From Paenibacillus sp. FSL A5-0031 (GTDB lineage: Bacteria > Bacillota > Bacilli > Paenibacillales > Paenibacillaceae), in NCBI RefSeq assembly GCF_001956295.1, contig NZ_MRTD01000001.1, positions 310,001 to 374,000 on the forward strand: 64,000 nucleotides of DNA, in the 5' to 3' direction. Under the pieces are notes generated by a model. It did not search any database, was not told the DNA's origin, and saw only the letters and a program-made list of their open reading frames with translations. The translations under genes were made by a program, and so were the position numbers. Every line of letters starts with the position of its first letter. Position 1 is the first letter of the stretch. This document shows, in pieces, positions 50,021 to 58,516 of the stretch.

Positions 50021-50650
50021 ATGCTCGCTATTTTTTGGAGCCGTGAATTTTTACTAAGCCGACCATTTTTATGGTTGCTTTTTATTGTTAATTTTTTTGG
50101 AACGGTTTATGGTTACATCTGGTACGAGTCACAATTAGCAGCAACACTAGAGACCCACCCCGTATGGCAAATTGTTTTTGTACCCGATTCACCTACAGCA
50201 AGTCTGTTTTTTACGATTGCTCTACTTTATTTTTTGTTTCCGCCTAAGCGTTCAAACGGCCTTGTAACAGTTTTGCGGTACATCATTGAAGGTTTGGCTG
50301 TTGTATGCTCAGTCAAATACGGCATTTGGGCTGTATCGATGATTGTAGCGGGAGCATGGCAGGGGTCTGAGCTGAACTGGCAGCACTATATGCTTATGGC
50401 TTCTCATCTTGGTATGGCGTTTGAGGCATTGCTTTTTTTCAGATTTATGAAAGCAGGAGCTGTCTCGCTTATTGTAGCTACAGGATGGCTTCTTCTAAAT
50501 GACACAGTAGATTATACCTATGGTATATTTCCATACCTTGCCGATCAATTGTACGATGATTTGGATGCGGTTCGCGCATTTACCTACGGTTTATCCTTCT
50601 TTAGTTTGGCAACTGGATTACTCGTATGGCGTTTTAGAAAGAAGGTATAA
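50021..50650 (+). CDS. ypjA: DUF1405 membrane protein YpjA
   Basis: 209-residue protein with five to six membrane spans. It matches B. subtilis YpjA in length and in position after qcrC. WLLFIVNFFGTVYGYIWYESQL and FVPDSPTASLFFTIALLYFLF are conserved. Biochemical role unknown. Start ATG 50021 after GAAGGAGAAG. Confidence 0.88.
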   Translation: MLAIFWSREFLLSRPFLWLLFIVNFFGTVYGYIWYESQLAATLETHPVWQIVFVPDSPTASLFFTIALLYFLFPPKRSNGLVTVLRYIIEGLAVVCSVKYGIWAVSMIVAGAWQGSELNWQHYMLMASHLGMAFEALLFFRFMKAGAVSLIVATGWLLLNDTVDYTYGIFPYLADQLYDDLDAVRAFTYGLSFFSLATGLLVWRFRKKV

Positions 50651-50692
50651 CGATGGACATCCCTTCATAAGTTGTATTATGGGGGGATGTCC

Positions 50693-51562
50693 ATGAAGAT
50701 ACGTTTTATTATTCCATTCGTCGTATGTATCGTCATGACGATAGGTTATGCTAATTTAGTCTGGGGCAGCGGAGCTAGTCTTCAAGCTTTTGCGTCCCGG
50801 CTGACGCCAGATCCAAGTAAACAGGTTCAACGGATGGATAATATTGCAAGCTCATTATATGAAGCGGCTTATACAAATAATCGACAAGCAGCTTATCAAT
50901 ATGTCCAACAGCTTCAGCAATTGGTTGATGGAGAACTTAAATATGCAGCTGGTAATGCCGAAGGGTGGCAAGCTGTTGAACGAGATGCCAATACAATTGA
51001 GAAAACGCTCGTTAAAGGCTCACTTGGGACAAGCTGGTTTGTAGAGGCAGCCCGAATTAAATTAACTGCTGATGCTCTTGCAAGGCCTAATAACGCCTTG
51101 TGGCTGCAATATGAGAAAATCATGCTGGATGATATTTCGCGTGTGGAAAAAGCTTGGAAGCGCCAAACTGATGATGGAGCTATAGCAGCACGAGCTGTAA
51201 TGATAAGCTTGGAAAAACATGCAGATCGTATTAAACCTGCTGTCAGTATGATGTACGGGAGCAAGCATGAAACAGAGTTGATGGAGCGAATTCAGTATAC
51301 GAATCGACTGCTAGAAGCGTCTCGCAAAGATAAAAATAATGTTGCCAGCATTAATCGATCCATGCTGGAGCTAAAGGATACACTCACTCGAATGTTTAAT
51401 CAGAATCAATTAGAAGCGGATGTTCCCGTTGTTGCAGCAGTGCCTATTTCGAATCCCTTGCGCTGGACGCTTTTATTAGGCGCATTTATTTCAGCCATTC
51501 TTACTTATATAGGCTGGAGAAAATATAAAGAAAATCCTTTTGGAGTCAAGCCTATTTCCTAA
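50693..51562 (+). CDS. ypjB: Sporulation protein YpjB
   Basis: 289-residue membrane protein. An N-terminal signal/anchor (IIPFVVCIVMTIGYANLVWGS) leads to a long helical extracytoplasmic domain and a C-terminal span (WTLLLGAFISAILTYIGW) with a basic tail. Matches YpjB by position and pattern; YpjB affects sporulation. The start is ATG 50693 after GGGGGG; an ATG at 50687 and the longer TTG at 50672 lie too close to or inside that site. The YitT-family ypjC that follows ypjB in B. subtilis is absent here. Confidence 0.82.
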   Translation: MKIRFIIPFVVCIVMTIGYANLVWGSGASLQAFASRLTPDPSKQVQRMDNIASSLYEAAYTNNRQAAYQYVQQLQQLVDGELKYAAGNAEGWQAVERDANTIEKTLVKGSLGTSWFVEAARIKLTADALARPNNALWLQYEKIMLDDISRVEKAWKRQTDDGAIAARAVMISLEKHADRIKPAVSMMYGSKHETELMERIQYTNRLLEASRKDKNNVASINRSMLELKDTLTRMFNQNQLEADVPVVAAVPISNPLRWTLLLGAFISAILTYIGWRKYKENPFGVKPIS

Positions 51563-51635
51563 TGGGTAGATGATAGATCATAAATAATATGTAAATGCAT
51601 TGTTTTTTTGAAGCAATGATTAGATTAAAGACATG

Positions 51636-51710
51636 AAAGTCGATATTGCGCACATTCATTTTTAGCAGCCAAATTAGCTGCTGTTGAATGATGCAATAGA
51701 CGACTTTTTT
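51636..51710 (+). terminator. Long hairpin terminator downstream of ypjB
   Basis: Outer arms AAAGTCGATATTGCGCACATTCA and TGAATGATGCAATAGACGACTTT pair with small bulges, and an inner AGCAGC / GCTGCT hairpin with loop CAAATTA caps it. A T-run follows. At 75 bases it is unusually long for a terminator. Confidence 0.85.
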
Positions 51711-51805
51711 GCTATCTAAAGAAAGCAATTTAAAAACATTGATTTTATTTGCGTCTTTAAGTTAACATATGAATGTATAGCTATCGACAGAAAGGAAATG
51801 TACAG

Positions 51806-52141
51806 ATGTCGGAAAAAACGTTATCAGATATTCAGCGAGAAGTTGATGATTATATTTCTCAATTTAAAGAAGGTTATTTCAGTCCTCTTGCTTTGATGGC
51901 TAGAATGTCCGAAGAAGTGGGCGAGCTTGCTCGTGAAGTAAACCATTTCTACGGCGAAAAACCTAAAAAAGCCGATGAAGCGGATAATTCCGTTGAAATG
52001 GAGCTTGGTGATATTTTATTTATTCTTTCTTGCTTCGCTAATTCCCTCAATATAGATTTAACCGAAGCGCATAATAAGGTTATGCATAAATTCACTACTC
52101 GCGACGCGAATCGGTGGACGAAGAAAATAACCGAACAGTAA
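51806..52141 (+). CDS. ypjD: MazG-like nucleotide pyrophosphohydrolase YpjD
   Basis: 111-residue all-helical NTP pyrophosphohydrolase. Magnesium-binding EEVGELAREV and ELGDILFILSCFAN motifs are intact. Such enzymes hydrolyse NTPs or dNTPs to monophosphates. Position before dapB matches B. subtilis ypjD. Start ATG 51806 after AAAGGAAATG; the longer frame begins at 51773. Confidence 0.92.
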   Translation: MSEKTLSDIQREVDDYISQFKEGYFSPLALMARMSEEVGELAREVNHFYGEKPKKADEADNSVEMELGDILFILSCFANSLNIDLTEAHNKVMHKFTTRDANRWTKKITEQ

Positions 52142-52195
52142 ACAAGCTCCATACATATGCTGTACCATCAACCTGTGTACAAGGAGGATGGGCGG

Positions 52196-52738
52196 ATGGA
52201 TGGAGAGAGCTGCATGAAAAAGGCTTATGAATTCATCTTTAATAGTGATTTCGAGCAAGCGATATATTGGTTTGAGAAAGCCATTGAGGTTGAACCGGAA
52301 AATGCATTCTATTATCATACATGCGCCGTATCTTGCGCACGAAGCGGTAAATGGACAAAAGCGAAGCAGCATGCAGAATCAGCCGTTAGGCTTGCGCCCG
52401 AGCTTGCGGAGTATAGATATCATCTTCAAACCGTAGAAGCCGGAATTTTGCAAGCGGAGGCTAATTTTTTGCTGGCCAAAGTACCGCCTGAGCTCCATGA
52501 GGCAGCACCGTTACTTGAGAGAGCAGCACTGCTTGACCCCTTAAGCTTCGATGCATTTTATACGCTTGGCGTTTTGTATGCATCGCTTAGCCAATACGAT
52601 AAAGCAGTCATTAATGCGAGGGAAGCAATGAGGCTTGATCCCAGCCATTCGGCAGCGAGAAGGCTATTTGCTGACGTTAACCGTAAGAGGCGTATGCTGC
52701 GATTTCAACTGGATGCAAAAAGAAAAAGGAACAGGTGA
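52196..52738 (+). CDS. Tetratricopeptide-repeat protein
   Basis: 180-residue protein with at least three TPR units: YEFIFNSDFEQAIYWFEKAIEVEPEN (residues about 8-33), FYYHTCAVSCARSGKWTKAKQHAESAVRLAPE (about 35-66) and DAFYTLGVLYASLSQYDKAVINAREAMRLDPS (about 120-151). It ends in a basic tail KRKRNR. A scaffold protein of unknown partner. Start ATG 52196 after AAGGAGG. It overlaps the possible dapB GTG start. It is not part of the B. subtilis order. Confidence 0.82.
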   Translation: MDGESCMKKAYEFIFNSDFEQAIYWFEKAIEVEPENAFYYHTCAVSCARSGKWTKAKQHAESAVRLAPELAEYRYHLQTVEAGILQAEANFLLAKVPPELHEAAPLLERAALLDPLSFDAFYTLGVLYASLSQYDKAVINAREAMRLDPSHSAARRLFADVNRKRRMLRFQLDAKRKRNR

Positions 52739-52743
52739 TAAAG

Positions 52744-53550
52744 TTGACGACACAAAAAATACGCGTGGCAGTAGCTGGTGCAAGTGGAAGAATGGGACGC
52801 GAAGTTGTAAAAATGGTGCTGGAGGACGAGTCGCTTCAATTGGTGGCGGCCGTCGCTCCATCTGCTGGTCCTGTAGATGCGGGTATATTTGCAGGGAAAG
52901 CAGATACTGGAGTTATAGTTAGTGCAACACTTGAGGAAGCACTTCAAGGTGCTCAAGCCGATGTACTCGTTGATTTCACCATTCCTCTGATGGCATATGG
53001 CCATACGAAAACGGCAATTGAATTTGGAGTGCGTCCTATTATGGGGACAACGGGTTTTACGCCTGAACAGATCGTGGAGCTGGACGAGCTTTGCCTCGAA
53101 AAAGGAATCGGCGGTTTAATCGCCCCTAACTTCTCCATCGGAGCGATTCTGATGATGAAGTTCGCTGCAGAAGCATCAAAATATTTGCCCCATGTTGAAA
53201 TTATTGAATATCATGGAGATCAAAAGCTGGATGCGCCTTCGGGCACTTCCATAAAAACAGCGGAGTTGATCTCGCAAGTGCGTAAAGAGTTTCGTCAGGG
53301 CAACCCGAATGAGGAAGAAGTCATTGAAGGTGCGCGCGGCGGCTATTACAACGGATTCCGTATACATAGCGTTAGACTTCCTGGTGTATTTGCTCAACAA
53401 GAGGTTGTGTTTGGCGGCCATGGACAAACGCTCAAAATTCGTCATGATTCCTATGATCGCGCAGGATATATGCCTGGTGTAAACGTGGCTGTGAAGAAGG
53501 TAATGACATACAGCGGTTTAATTTACGGATTTGAACATATTATGGATTAG
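52744..53550 (+). CDS. dapB: 4-hydroxy-tetrahydrodipicolinate reductase
   Basis: 268-residue enzyme of lysine/diaminopimelate synthesis. The NAD(P) motif is VAVAGASGRMGREV, and the active-site block reads EYHGDQKLDAPSGTS. The first histidine and the lysine are kept, but the second histidine of the usual HH pair is Gly. GTTGFTPEQ and NFSIGAILMMKFA also fit. Start is TTG 52744 with AGGTGAT; GTG 52735 (MIKLTTQK...) overlapping the TPR stop is a possible alternative. Followed 29 bases later by mgsA. Confidence 0.93.
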   Translation: MTTQKIRVAVAGASGRMGREVVKMVLEDESLQLVAAVAPSAGPVDAGIFAGKADTGVIVSATLEEALQGAQADVLVDFTIPLMAYGHTKTAIEFGVRPIMGTTGFTPEQIVELDELCLEKGIGGLIAPNFSIGAILMMKFAAEASKYLPHVEIIEYHGDQKLDAPSGTSIKTAELISQVRKEFRQGNPNEEEVIEGARGGYYNGFRIHSVRLPGVFAQQEVVFGGHGQTLKIRHDSYDRAGYMPGVNVAVKKVMTYSGLIYGFEHIMD

Positions 53551-53579
53551 ATTATTAGGCAGCAGGAGAGGGGAACCGC

Positions 53580-53999
53580 ATGTTGAATATTGCATTTATT
53601 GCGCATGATCGGAAGAAGGAAGAAATCGTTAATTTCGTAATCGCTTATGAGAAAGTATTTGTACCGCATAAGCTATACTCTACTGGCACGACGGGAACAC
53701 GAATAATGGAACAAACAAACTTGTCCATTCATCGGTTCATGTCAGGCCCGCTCGGCGGCGATCAACAAATCGGTGCGATGGTTGCCAAAAATGAAATGGA
53801 TTTAATTATCTTCTTGCGCGACCCATTAATGGCGCAACCTCATGAGCCGGATATTATTGCTTTGCTGCGTTTATGCGATGTACAAGGCATACCGGTTGCT
53901 ACTAACGTAGCGTCTGCTGAACTGCTGGTTAAAGCACTTGAACGTGGTGATTTTGCATGGCGAGAGCTTGTCCATAAATATAAACCAGGTATTGAATAA
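53580..53999 (+). CDS. mgsA: Methylglyoxal synthase
   Basis: 139-residue enzyme that converts dihydroxyacetone phosphate to methylglyoxal and phosphate, a bypass when sugar phosphates accumulate. Active-site blocks [34 protein letters not shown] and IFLRDPL (Asp) are intact. Start ATG 53580 after GGAGAGG. Its stop overlaps the bshB1 start by one base (TAATG). Confidence 0.95.
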   Translation: MLNIAFIAHDRKKEEIVNFVIAYEKVFVPHKLYSTGTTGTRIMEQTNLSIHRFMSGPLGGDQQIGAMVAKNEMDLIIFLRDPLMAQPHEPDIIALLRLCDVQGIPVATNVASAELLVKALERGDFAWRELVHKYKPGIE

Positions 54000-54694
54000 T
54001 GACGACAGAACTCGATATTCTCGTTTTTGGCGCTCATGCGGATGATGCTGAAATTGGAATGGGCGGTACCATCGCCAAACATGTACAAGCTGGCTATAAG
54101 GTCGGCATATGTGATTTAACGATGGCAGAGATGTCTTCAAACGGAACGGTCGAGCTGAGGAAACAAGAAGCGGATCAAGCATCCAAAGTGCTAGGACTGC
54201 AGGCTCGTACTAATTTGGGTTTGCCTGATCGAGGTTTGGAGCCTTCACGCGATCAAATCGAACGTATTGTAGCAGAAATTCGTTATTTTAAGCCGCGGGT
54301 TGTATTTGCCCCTTACTGGGTAGATCGTCATCCCGATCATGTGGCTTGCAGTAGATTAATTGAAGAAGCTGTGTTTAACGCCAAGCTGCGCCGCTATATG
54401 CCGGAGCTGCCTGCCGTACAAGTATCACAGCTTATTTATTACTATATAAATGATGTGGATCAAGTATCGTTAACCGTTGATATTAGTGATTTTCAAGCAA
54501 CCAAAAGAAATGCGCTGCTTGCTTACCGTTCACAATTCGATGCGGCAGCAGGCTCCGACCGAGTGGCCACGCCATTAACGAATCATTACATAGAACGAGT
54601 AGAAGCACGTGATTCATTGCTTGGACAAGCAAGAGGCTGGGCATATGCAGAGGGATTCGCAATTAAGCGTCCTCACGCCATACAATATTTTTGA
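53999..54694 (+). CDS. bshB1: Bacillithiol synthesis deacetylase BshB1
   Basis: 231-residue zinc deacetylase of the LmbE/PIG-L fold. It removes acetate from N-acetylglucosaminyl-malate. The zinc motif FGAHADDAEIGMGGTIA (A-H-x-D-D type) lies at residues 10-26, and HPDHVACSRLI gives the third ligand. Start ATG 53999 coupled to mgsA. Bacillithiol is the low-molecular-weight thiol of Bacillales. BshC is not in the window. Confidence 0.93.
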   Translation: MTTELDILVFGAHADDAEIGMGGTIAKHVQAGYKVGICDLTMAEMSSNGTVELRKQEADQASKVLGLQARTNLGLPDRGLEPSRDQIERIVAEIRYFKPRVVFAPYWVDRHPDHVACSRLIEEAVFNAKLRRYMPELPAVQVSQLIYYYINDVDQVSLTVDISDFQATKRNALLAYRSQFDAAAGSDRVATPLTNHYIERVEARDSLLGQARGWAYAEGFAIKRPHAIQYF

Positions 54695-54720
54695 CAATTC
54701 GTACAGCTCTTGTGTAATAC
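54691..54720 (+). promoter_or_regulatory. Candidate promoter before bshA
   Basis: TTGACA (54691-54696), 18 bases, TAATAC (54715-54720), overlapping the bshB1 stop. Confidence 0.45.
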
Positions 54721-54758
54721 AATAGTTATACGTAACGAACACAGGAGGTGCGACAACA

Positions 54759-55925
54759 GTGGCGAGAAAATTAAAGATTGGTATAACCTGTTATCCTACC
54801 TTGGGCGGATCGGGCGTAGTTGCAACCGAACTAGGTAAATTACTGGCAGAACGTGGTCATGAAATTCATTTTATTACACACAGTATTCCTTTTCGATTGG
54901 GACACTTTAATAAAAATATTTTTTATCATGAGGTAGAAGTTAATGATTATTATGTGTTTCGTTACCCGCCTTATGATCTAGCTTTAGCAAGCAAAATGGC
55001 ACAGGTAGCAAAAATGCAGCAGCTTGACTTGCTTCATGTCCATTATGCGGTGCCTCATGCGGTTTGCGCCTATTTGGCGAAGCAGATGAATGGCGATGGC
55101 TTAAAAACGGTCACAACGCTGCATGGCACGGACATAACAGTGCTGGCTCAGGATGAATCGTTAAAAGATTTAATTCGTCTTGCGATCCATCAAAGTGACG
55201 CTGTAACTGCCGTTTCAAAGGATCTGATTCAAGAGACTAGACAGCTGCTTGATATTACGACACCAATCGATTTAACCTATAATTTTGTTGATAAACGTGT
55301 TTATTATCCACGCGATGCGGTTTCCTTGCGAGCTGATTATGCGGCTCCGAATGAGAAAATTTTGATGCATATTTCTAATTTCCGTCCGGTCAAACGGGTT
55401 GGGGATGTAGTTGAAATATTTGCTCGCGTTTCCGAGAAGGTTCCTTCGAAACTTCTCTTAGTTGGTGAAGGACCTGAGCTCTCAAAAATTCAATGTCGCA
55501 TTCGCCAGCTTGGCCTTGAAGACCGTGTCCATTTTCTGGGCAAGCAAGAGGATGTTGCACAAGTCATTTCAATGGCAGATGTGCTGTTGCTTCCATCAGA
55601 GAAAGAAAGCTTCGGGCTTGTTGCGCTTGAGGCAATGGCTTGCGGCGTTCCAACTATTGGTTCTAACGCTGGTGGTATTCCTGAGCTTGTTACTCATGGA
55701 GAAACTGGATTTTTGTCAGAGATCGGCGATGTCGAAGATATGGCTAAAAATACGGAGAGGCTGCTTACGAATGAGAAGCTGCATGAGCAGTTTAAGCAGG
55801 CTTGTATGTTTAGAGCAAGAAACGAGTTTTGTAATGACGTAATTACAACACAATATGAGCAGATCTATTATCGGGTACTCGGCATAGAGGCAGATTTGCC
55901 AATCGCTGTTTGCAGCGATAGCTAA
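54759..55925 (+). CDS. bshA: N-acetyl-alpha-D-glucosaminyl L-malate synthase BshA
   Basis: 388-residue GT-B family-4 glycosyltransferase that joins UDP-GlcNAc and L-malate in the first step of bacillithiol synthesis. N-domain YPTLGGSGVVATELGKLLAERGHE and C-domain ISNFRPVKR and PSEKESFGLVALEAMACGVPTIGSNAGGIPE are the family marks. GTG start at 54759 with AGGAGGTG. Own promoter possible upstream. Confidence 0.95.
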   Translation: MARKLKIGITCYPTLGGSGVVATELGKLLAERGHEIHFITHSIPFRLGHFNKNIFYHEVEVNDYYVFRYPPYDLALASKMAQVAKMQQLDLLHVHYAVPHAVCAYLAKQMNGDGLKTVTTLHGTDITVLAQDESLKDLIRLAIHQSDAVTAVSKDLIQETRQLLDITTPIDLTYNFVDKRVYYPRDAVSLRADYAAPNEKILMHISNFRPVKRVGDVVEIFARVSEKVPSKLLLVGEGPELSKIQCRIRQLGLEDRVHFLGKQEDVAQVISMADVLLLPSEKESFGLVALEAMACGVPTIGSNAGGIPELVTHGETGFLSEIGDVEDMAKNTERLLTNEKLHEQFKQACMFRARNEFCNDVITTQYEQIYYRVLGIEADLPIAVCSDS

Positions 55926-55955
55926 TCATTTCCCCTGCAAGAAGAGGTGTATGAC

Positions 55956-57233
55956 ATGCAGCTTTCATTATCAACACCGATCATAGCTGCATTGCCTATC
56001 ATTGAGCGGCTTCGAGAGCATCATTTCGAAGCCGTTTTTGTGGGAGGCGCAGTTCGTGATACGTATTTAGATATACCAATCAAAGACGTTGATATCGCTA
56101 CATCTGCTCGTCCAGAGCAGGTGCTTGAGCTGTTTGAGCGATGCATACCAACGGGCTTGCAGCATGGCACGATAACGGTTATACAAGACAACATCACATA
56201 TGAAGTAACGACTTTTAGGCAAGAATCCGCATATGAGGATCATCGCAAGCCAGAAAGTGTCCTTTATATTACCGAACTTGACGGTGATTTGCTGCGCCGT
56301 GATTTTACGATGAACGCGATGGCGCTTTATAGCGATGGCACGCTTTATGATCCATATGGCGGAATTTATGATTTGCAGTCCAAGAGGCTCCGCTCTGTAG
56401 GCGATCCGAACGCACGTTTTCAAGAGGATGCGCTTCGTATGTTAAGAGCGGTCAGATTTATTGGCGTCTACGGGCTCACTCCTTCGCTGCGAACATGGAA
56501 AGCAGTCATTCGTTATCGCGAGCTGTTAAAGTATATTGCGATGGAGCGTGTTCAGGTCGAGCTAGATAAAATGGTAGCTGGAGCTGCTCCGCAAAGAGCG
56601 CTGCATTTTGTTGCCGCAAGCGGACTTTTGTTTCATTTGAAGGAGTCCTTCCATGAAGAAACATTGATATCGCTGAAAGAGATGGGACACGGAGACCAAG
56701 CACAAACGATTTATTCTCGCTTGCATGAGCTGACAGCTGTTGATTCTCGCTGGGCGGCACTAGCAATAGGGTTGCAGTTATCTGTCGAGGCAGCGCAGCA
56801 GGCGATGCAAGCGTTGAAATTTTCAAATATGCGCAGTAAGACCATAAATTCAATTGTAGCGATACATAATGAAATGCTAGTTGTCTCGACGCAAACTAAT
56901 GAGCGTGAACTTCACTCGAGCTGGTTAGGCATTGTCATTCGTTATGGAAAAGGGATTTGCGGCGAATGGATTCATGTTATGCGAACACTAGAGAAGCAGG
57001 AGCTAGCCTTCACTGCTGCGTTTCTAAGACGTTTGGAGAACTGGATTGATTTAATGACCGTTTCATCACTTAAGCAGCTTAAAGTGACCGGCAAGGATCT
57101 AACAAATCATTTGCATCGAGAGGCTGGACCATGGATTAGTGAAACGTTAAGCAGATTACTATTGCTAGCAGCACTTGGTGAGATTGAGAATGAACGAAAT
57201 GTTTTGCTTGAGCAAGCGTCGCTCGAGCGATGA
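55956..57233 (+). CDS. cca: CCA tRNA nucleotidyltransferase
   Basis: 425-residue class II CCA-adding enzyme. It builds or repairs the 3' CCA of tRNAs from CTP and ATP. Motifs: FVGGAVRDTYLDIPIKDVDIATSARPE (GGxVRD and DxD), then RRDFTMNAMALY and LRSVGDPNARFQEDALRMLRAVRFI (nucleotide-template region). Start ATG 55956 after AAGAGGTG; the earlier GTG at 55947 is inside that site. Confidence 0.95.
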   Translation: MQLSLSTPIIAALPIIERLREHHFEAVFVGGAVRDTYLDIPIKDVDIATSARPEQVLELFERCIPTGLQHGTITVIQDNITYEVTTFRQESAYEDHRKPESVLYITELDGDLLRRDFTMNAMALYSDGTLYDPYGGIYDLQSKRLRSVGDPNARFQEDALRMLRAVRFIGVYGLTPSLRTWKAVIRYRELLKYIAMERVQVELDKMVAGAAPQRALHFVAASGLLFHLKESFHEETLISLKEMGHGDQAQTIYSRLHELTAVDSRWAALAIGLQLSVEAAQQAMQALKFSNMRSKTINSIVAIHNEMLVVSTQTNERELHSSWLGIVIRYGKGICGEWIHVMRTLEKQELAFTAAFLRRLENWIDLMTVSSLKQLKVTGKDLTNHLHREAGPWISETLSRLLLLAALGEIENERNVLLEQASLER

Positions 57234-57285
57234 TCAATAACATTCACAGCAGATTGTTTTGCATTATTTTAGGAGGCACGCGCAG

Positions 57286-58260
57286 ATGAATCAGGAGCTC
57301 TTGCTTCAATTGTTTATAGACAAACCAGGTGAATACGTGTCAGGAGAAAACATTAGCCAAGAGCTCGGCGTCAGCAGAACGGCGATATGGAAGCATATTC
57401 GAAAGCTTGAAGCGGCAGGTTATCAATTTGAAGCTTCAAGGCGGCTTGGTTATCGACTTCTAAGCATACCGGACATGCTGTCTGTAGAGAAACTTGAAAA
57501 TCAGCTGCAAGGCAACATATTTGGACAGCATATTCATTATTTTGAAACGGTGGAATCCACTCAAAATCTTGCTCGTGCTGCAGCAGAAGAAGGCGCCTTG
57601 GAGGGTACCTTATTTGTTGCTGAGCAGCAGGTTAAAGGCCGCGGCCGCATGGGACGAGGATGGATTTCGCCGCGCGGCAAAGGCATTTGGATGAGCATGG
57701 TGCTGCGTCCTTCCGTACCGATTCATTTTGCACCGCAGCTTACCTTATTGACAGCGGTAGCGTTATGCCGCAGCCTGAGACGTTTAACTGGGCTTCAGAT
57801 TGGAATTAAATGGCCCAATGATTTGCTAATTGAAGGTAAAAAAATTAGCGGTATTTTGCTTGAATCAGCAGCAGAAGACGAAAGACTTCGATATGTTATT
57901 GCAGGGATAGGCATTAGCGTAAATCTAGAAGAAGCTGATTACCCAGTGGAATTGCTGGAGAAAGCAACATCACTTCGCATCAGCGGTCAGCAGAAATGGT
58001 CAAGAGAAGAAGTTATTGCTGATTTTCTGAAGGAATGGGAGCAGTTGTATTTCCTCTATCAGGAGCAAGGTTTTAGCCCGATTGTAACGTTATGGGAAGC
58101 TTTGTCCGTATCTTTGGGCAAAACGGTGCGCCTTACAACCCCTCAAGGCGATTTGGTTGGAATTCCGATTGGACTAGAAGAGAGCGGCGCTATTCGCATT
58201 CAACTGGAGGACGGCTCCATTAAGCCTGTTTTCTCTGCAGAGATGGGCGAACCTCTATAA
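57286..58260 (+). CDS. birA: Bifunctional biotin ligase/biotin operon repressor BirA
   Basis: 324-residue protein. Residues 1-60 form a winged helix (VSGENISQELGVSRTAIWKHIRKLEAAGYQ). The ligase domain has VESTQNLARAAAEEG, KGRGRMGRGWISPRGKGIWMSM (biotin-AMP loop) and GIKWPNDLLIEGKKISGILLE, and a C-terminal domain ends it. It attaches biotin to carboxylases and represses biotin genes. Start ATG 57286 after AGGAGG. Confidence 0.94.
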   Translation: MNQELLLQLFIDKPGEYVSGENISQELGVSRTAIWKHIRKLEAAGYQFEASRRLGYRLLSIPDMLSVEKLENQLQGNIFGQHIHYFETVESTQNLARAAAEEGALEGTLFVAEQQVKGRGRMGRGWISPRGKGIWMSMVLRPSVPIHFAPQLTLLTAVALCRSLRRLTGLQIGIKWPNDLLIEGKKISGILLESAAEDERLRYVIAGIGISVNLEEADYPVELLEKATSLRISGQQKWSREEVIADFLKEWEQLYFLYQEQGFSPIVTLWEALSVSLGKTVRLTTPQGDLVGIPIGLEESGAIRIQLEDGSIKPVFSAEMGEPL

Positions 58261-58274
58261 CGCATTACAAGTCG

Positions 58275-58303
58275 TTTACGTAATGAAAAAAGTTTGGTAA
58301 ACT
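58275..58303 (+). promoter_or_regulatory. Promoter of the panBCD leader
   Basis: TTTACG (58275-58280), 17 bases, TAAACT (58298-58303). The start point would fall at about 58310, just where the first leader hairpin begins. Confidence 0.55.
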
Positions 58304-58307
58304 AAAG

Positions 58308-58407
58308 TCATCGGGCGGTATTCTAAGGAAGCTGCACTGATGATAAAAAATACGATGTAAATGGTTGGGAATGCACACTCTGCTCTGAGCCGTAGGGACC
58401 GAGACAG
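58308..58407 (+). promoter_or_regulatory. Candidate tandem pan RNA motif leading panB
   Basis: Two hairpins with single bulged A on the 3' strand: TCATCGGGCGG / CTGC-A-CTGATGA (58308-58343) and CTGCTC / GAG-A-CAG (58380-58407). The known pan RNA motif lies upstream of pantothenate genes, is built of stems with conserved bulged adenines, and often occurs in two copies. The gene context and tandem form fit. A terminator follows at 58448. Assignment is by hand folding only. Confidence 0.5.
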
Positions 58408-58447
58408 AAGGAAGCACAACAAGCAAACGTTTCCTTTTCAGTTTGGG

Positions 58448-58478
58448 GACCTTTTTGGCAGCGGCTAAAAGGTTTTTT
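58448..58478 (+). terminator. Leader terminator before panB
   Basis: ACCTTTT, loop GGCAGCGGC region, AAAAGGT, then seven T, 40 bases before panB. It suggests attenuation controlled by the upstream leader. Confidence 0.7.
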
Positions 58479-58516
58479 TGTGTTTATCCTATCATTGAAC
58501 GGGAGGATGAAAGCTG

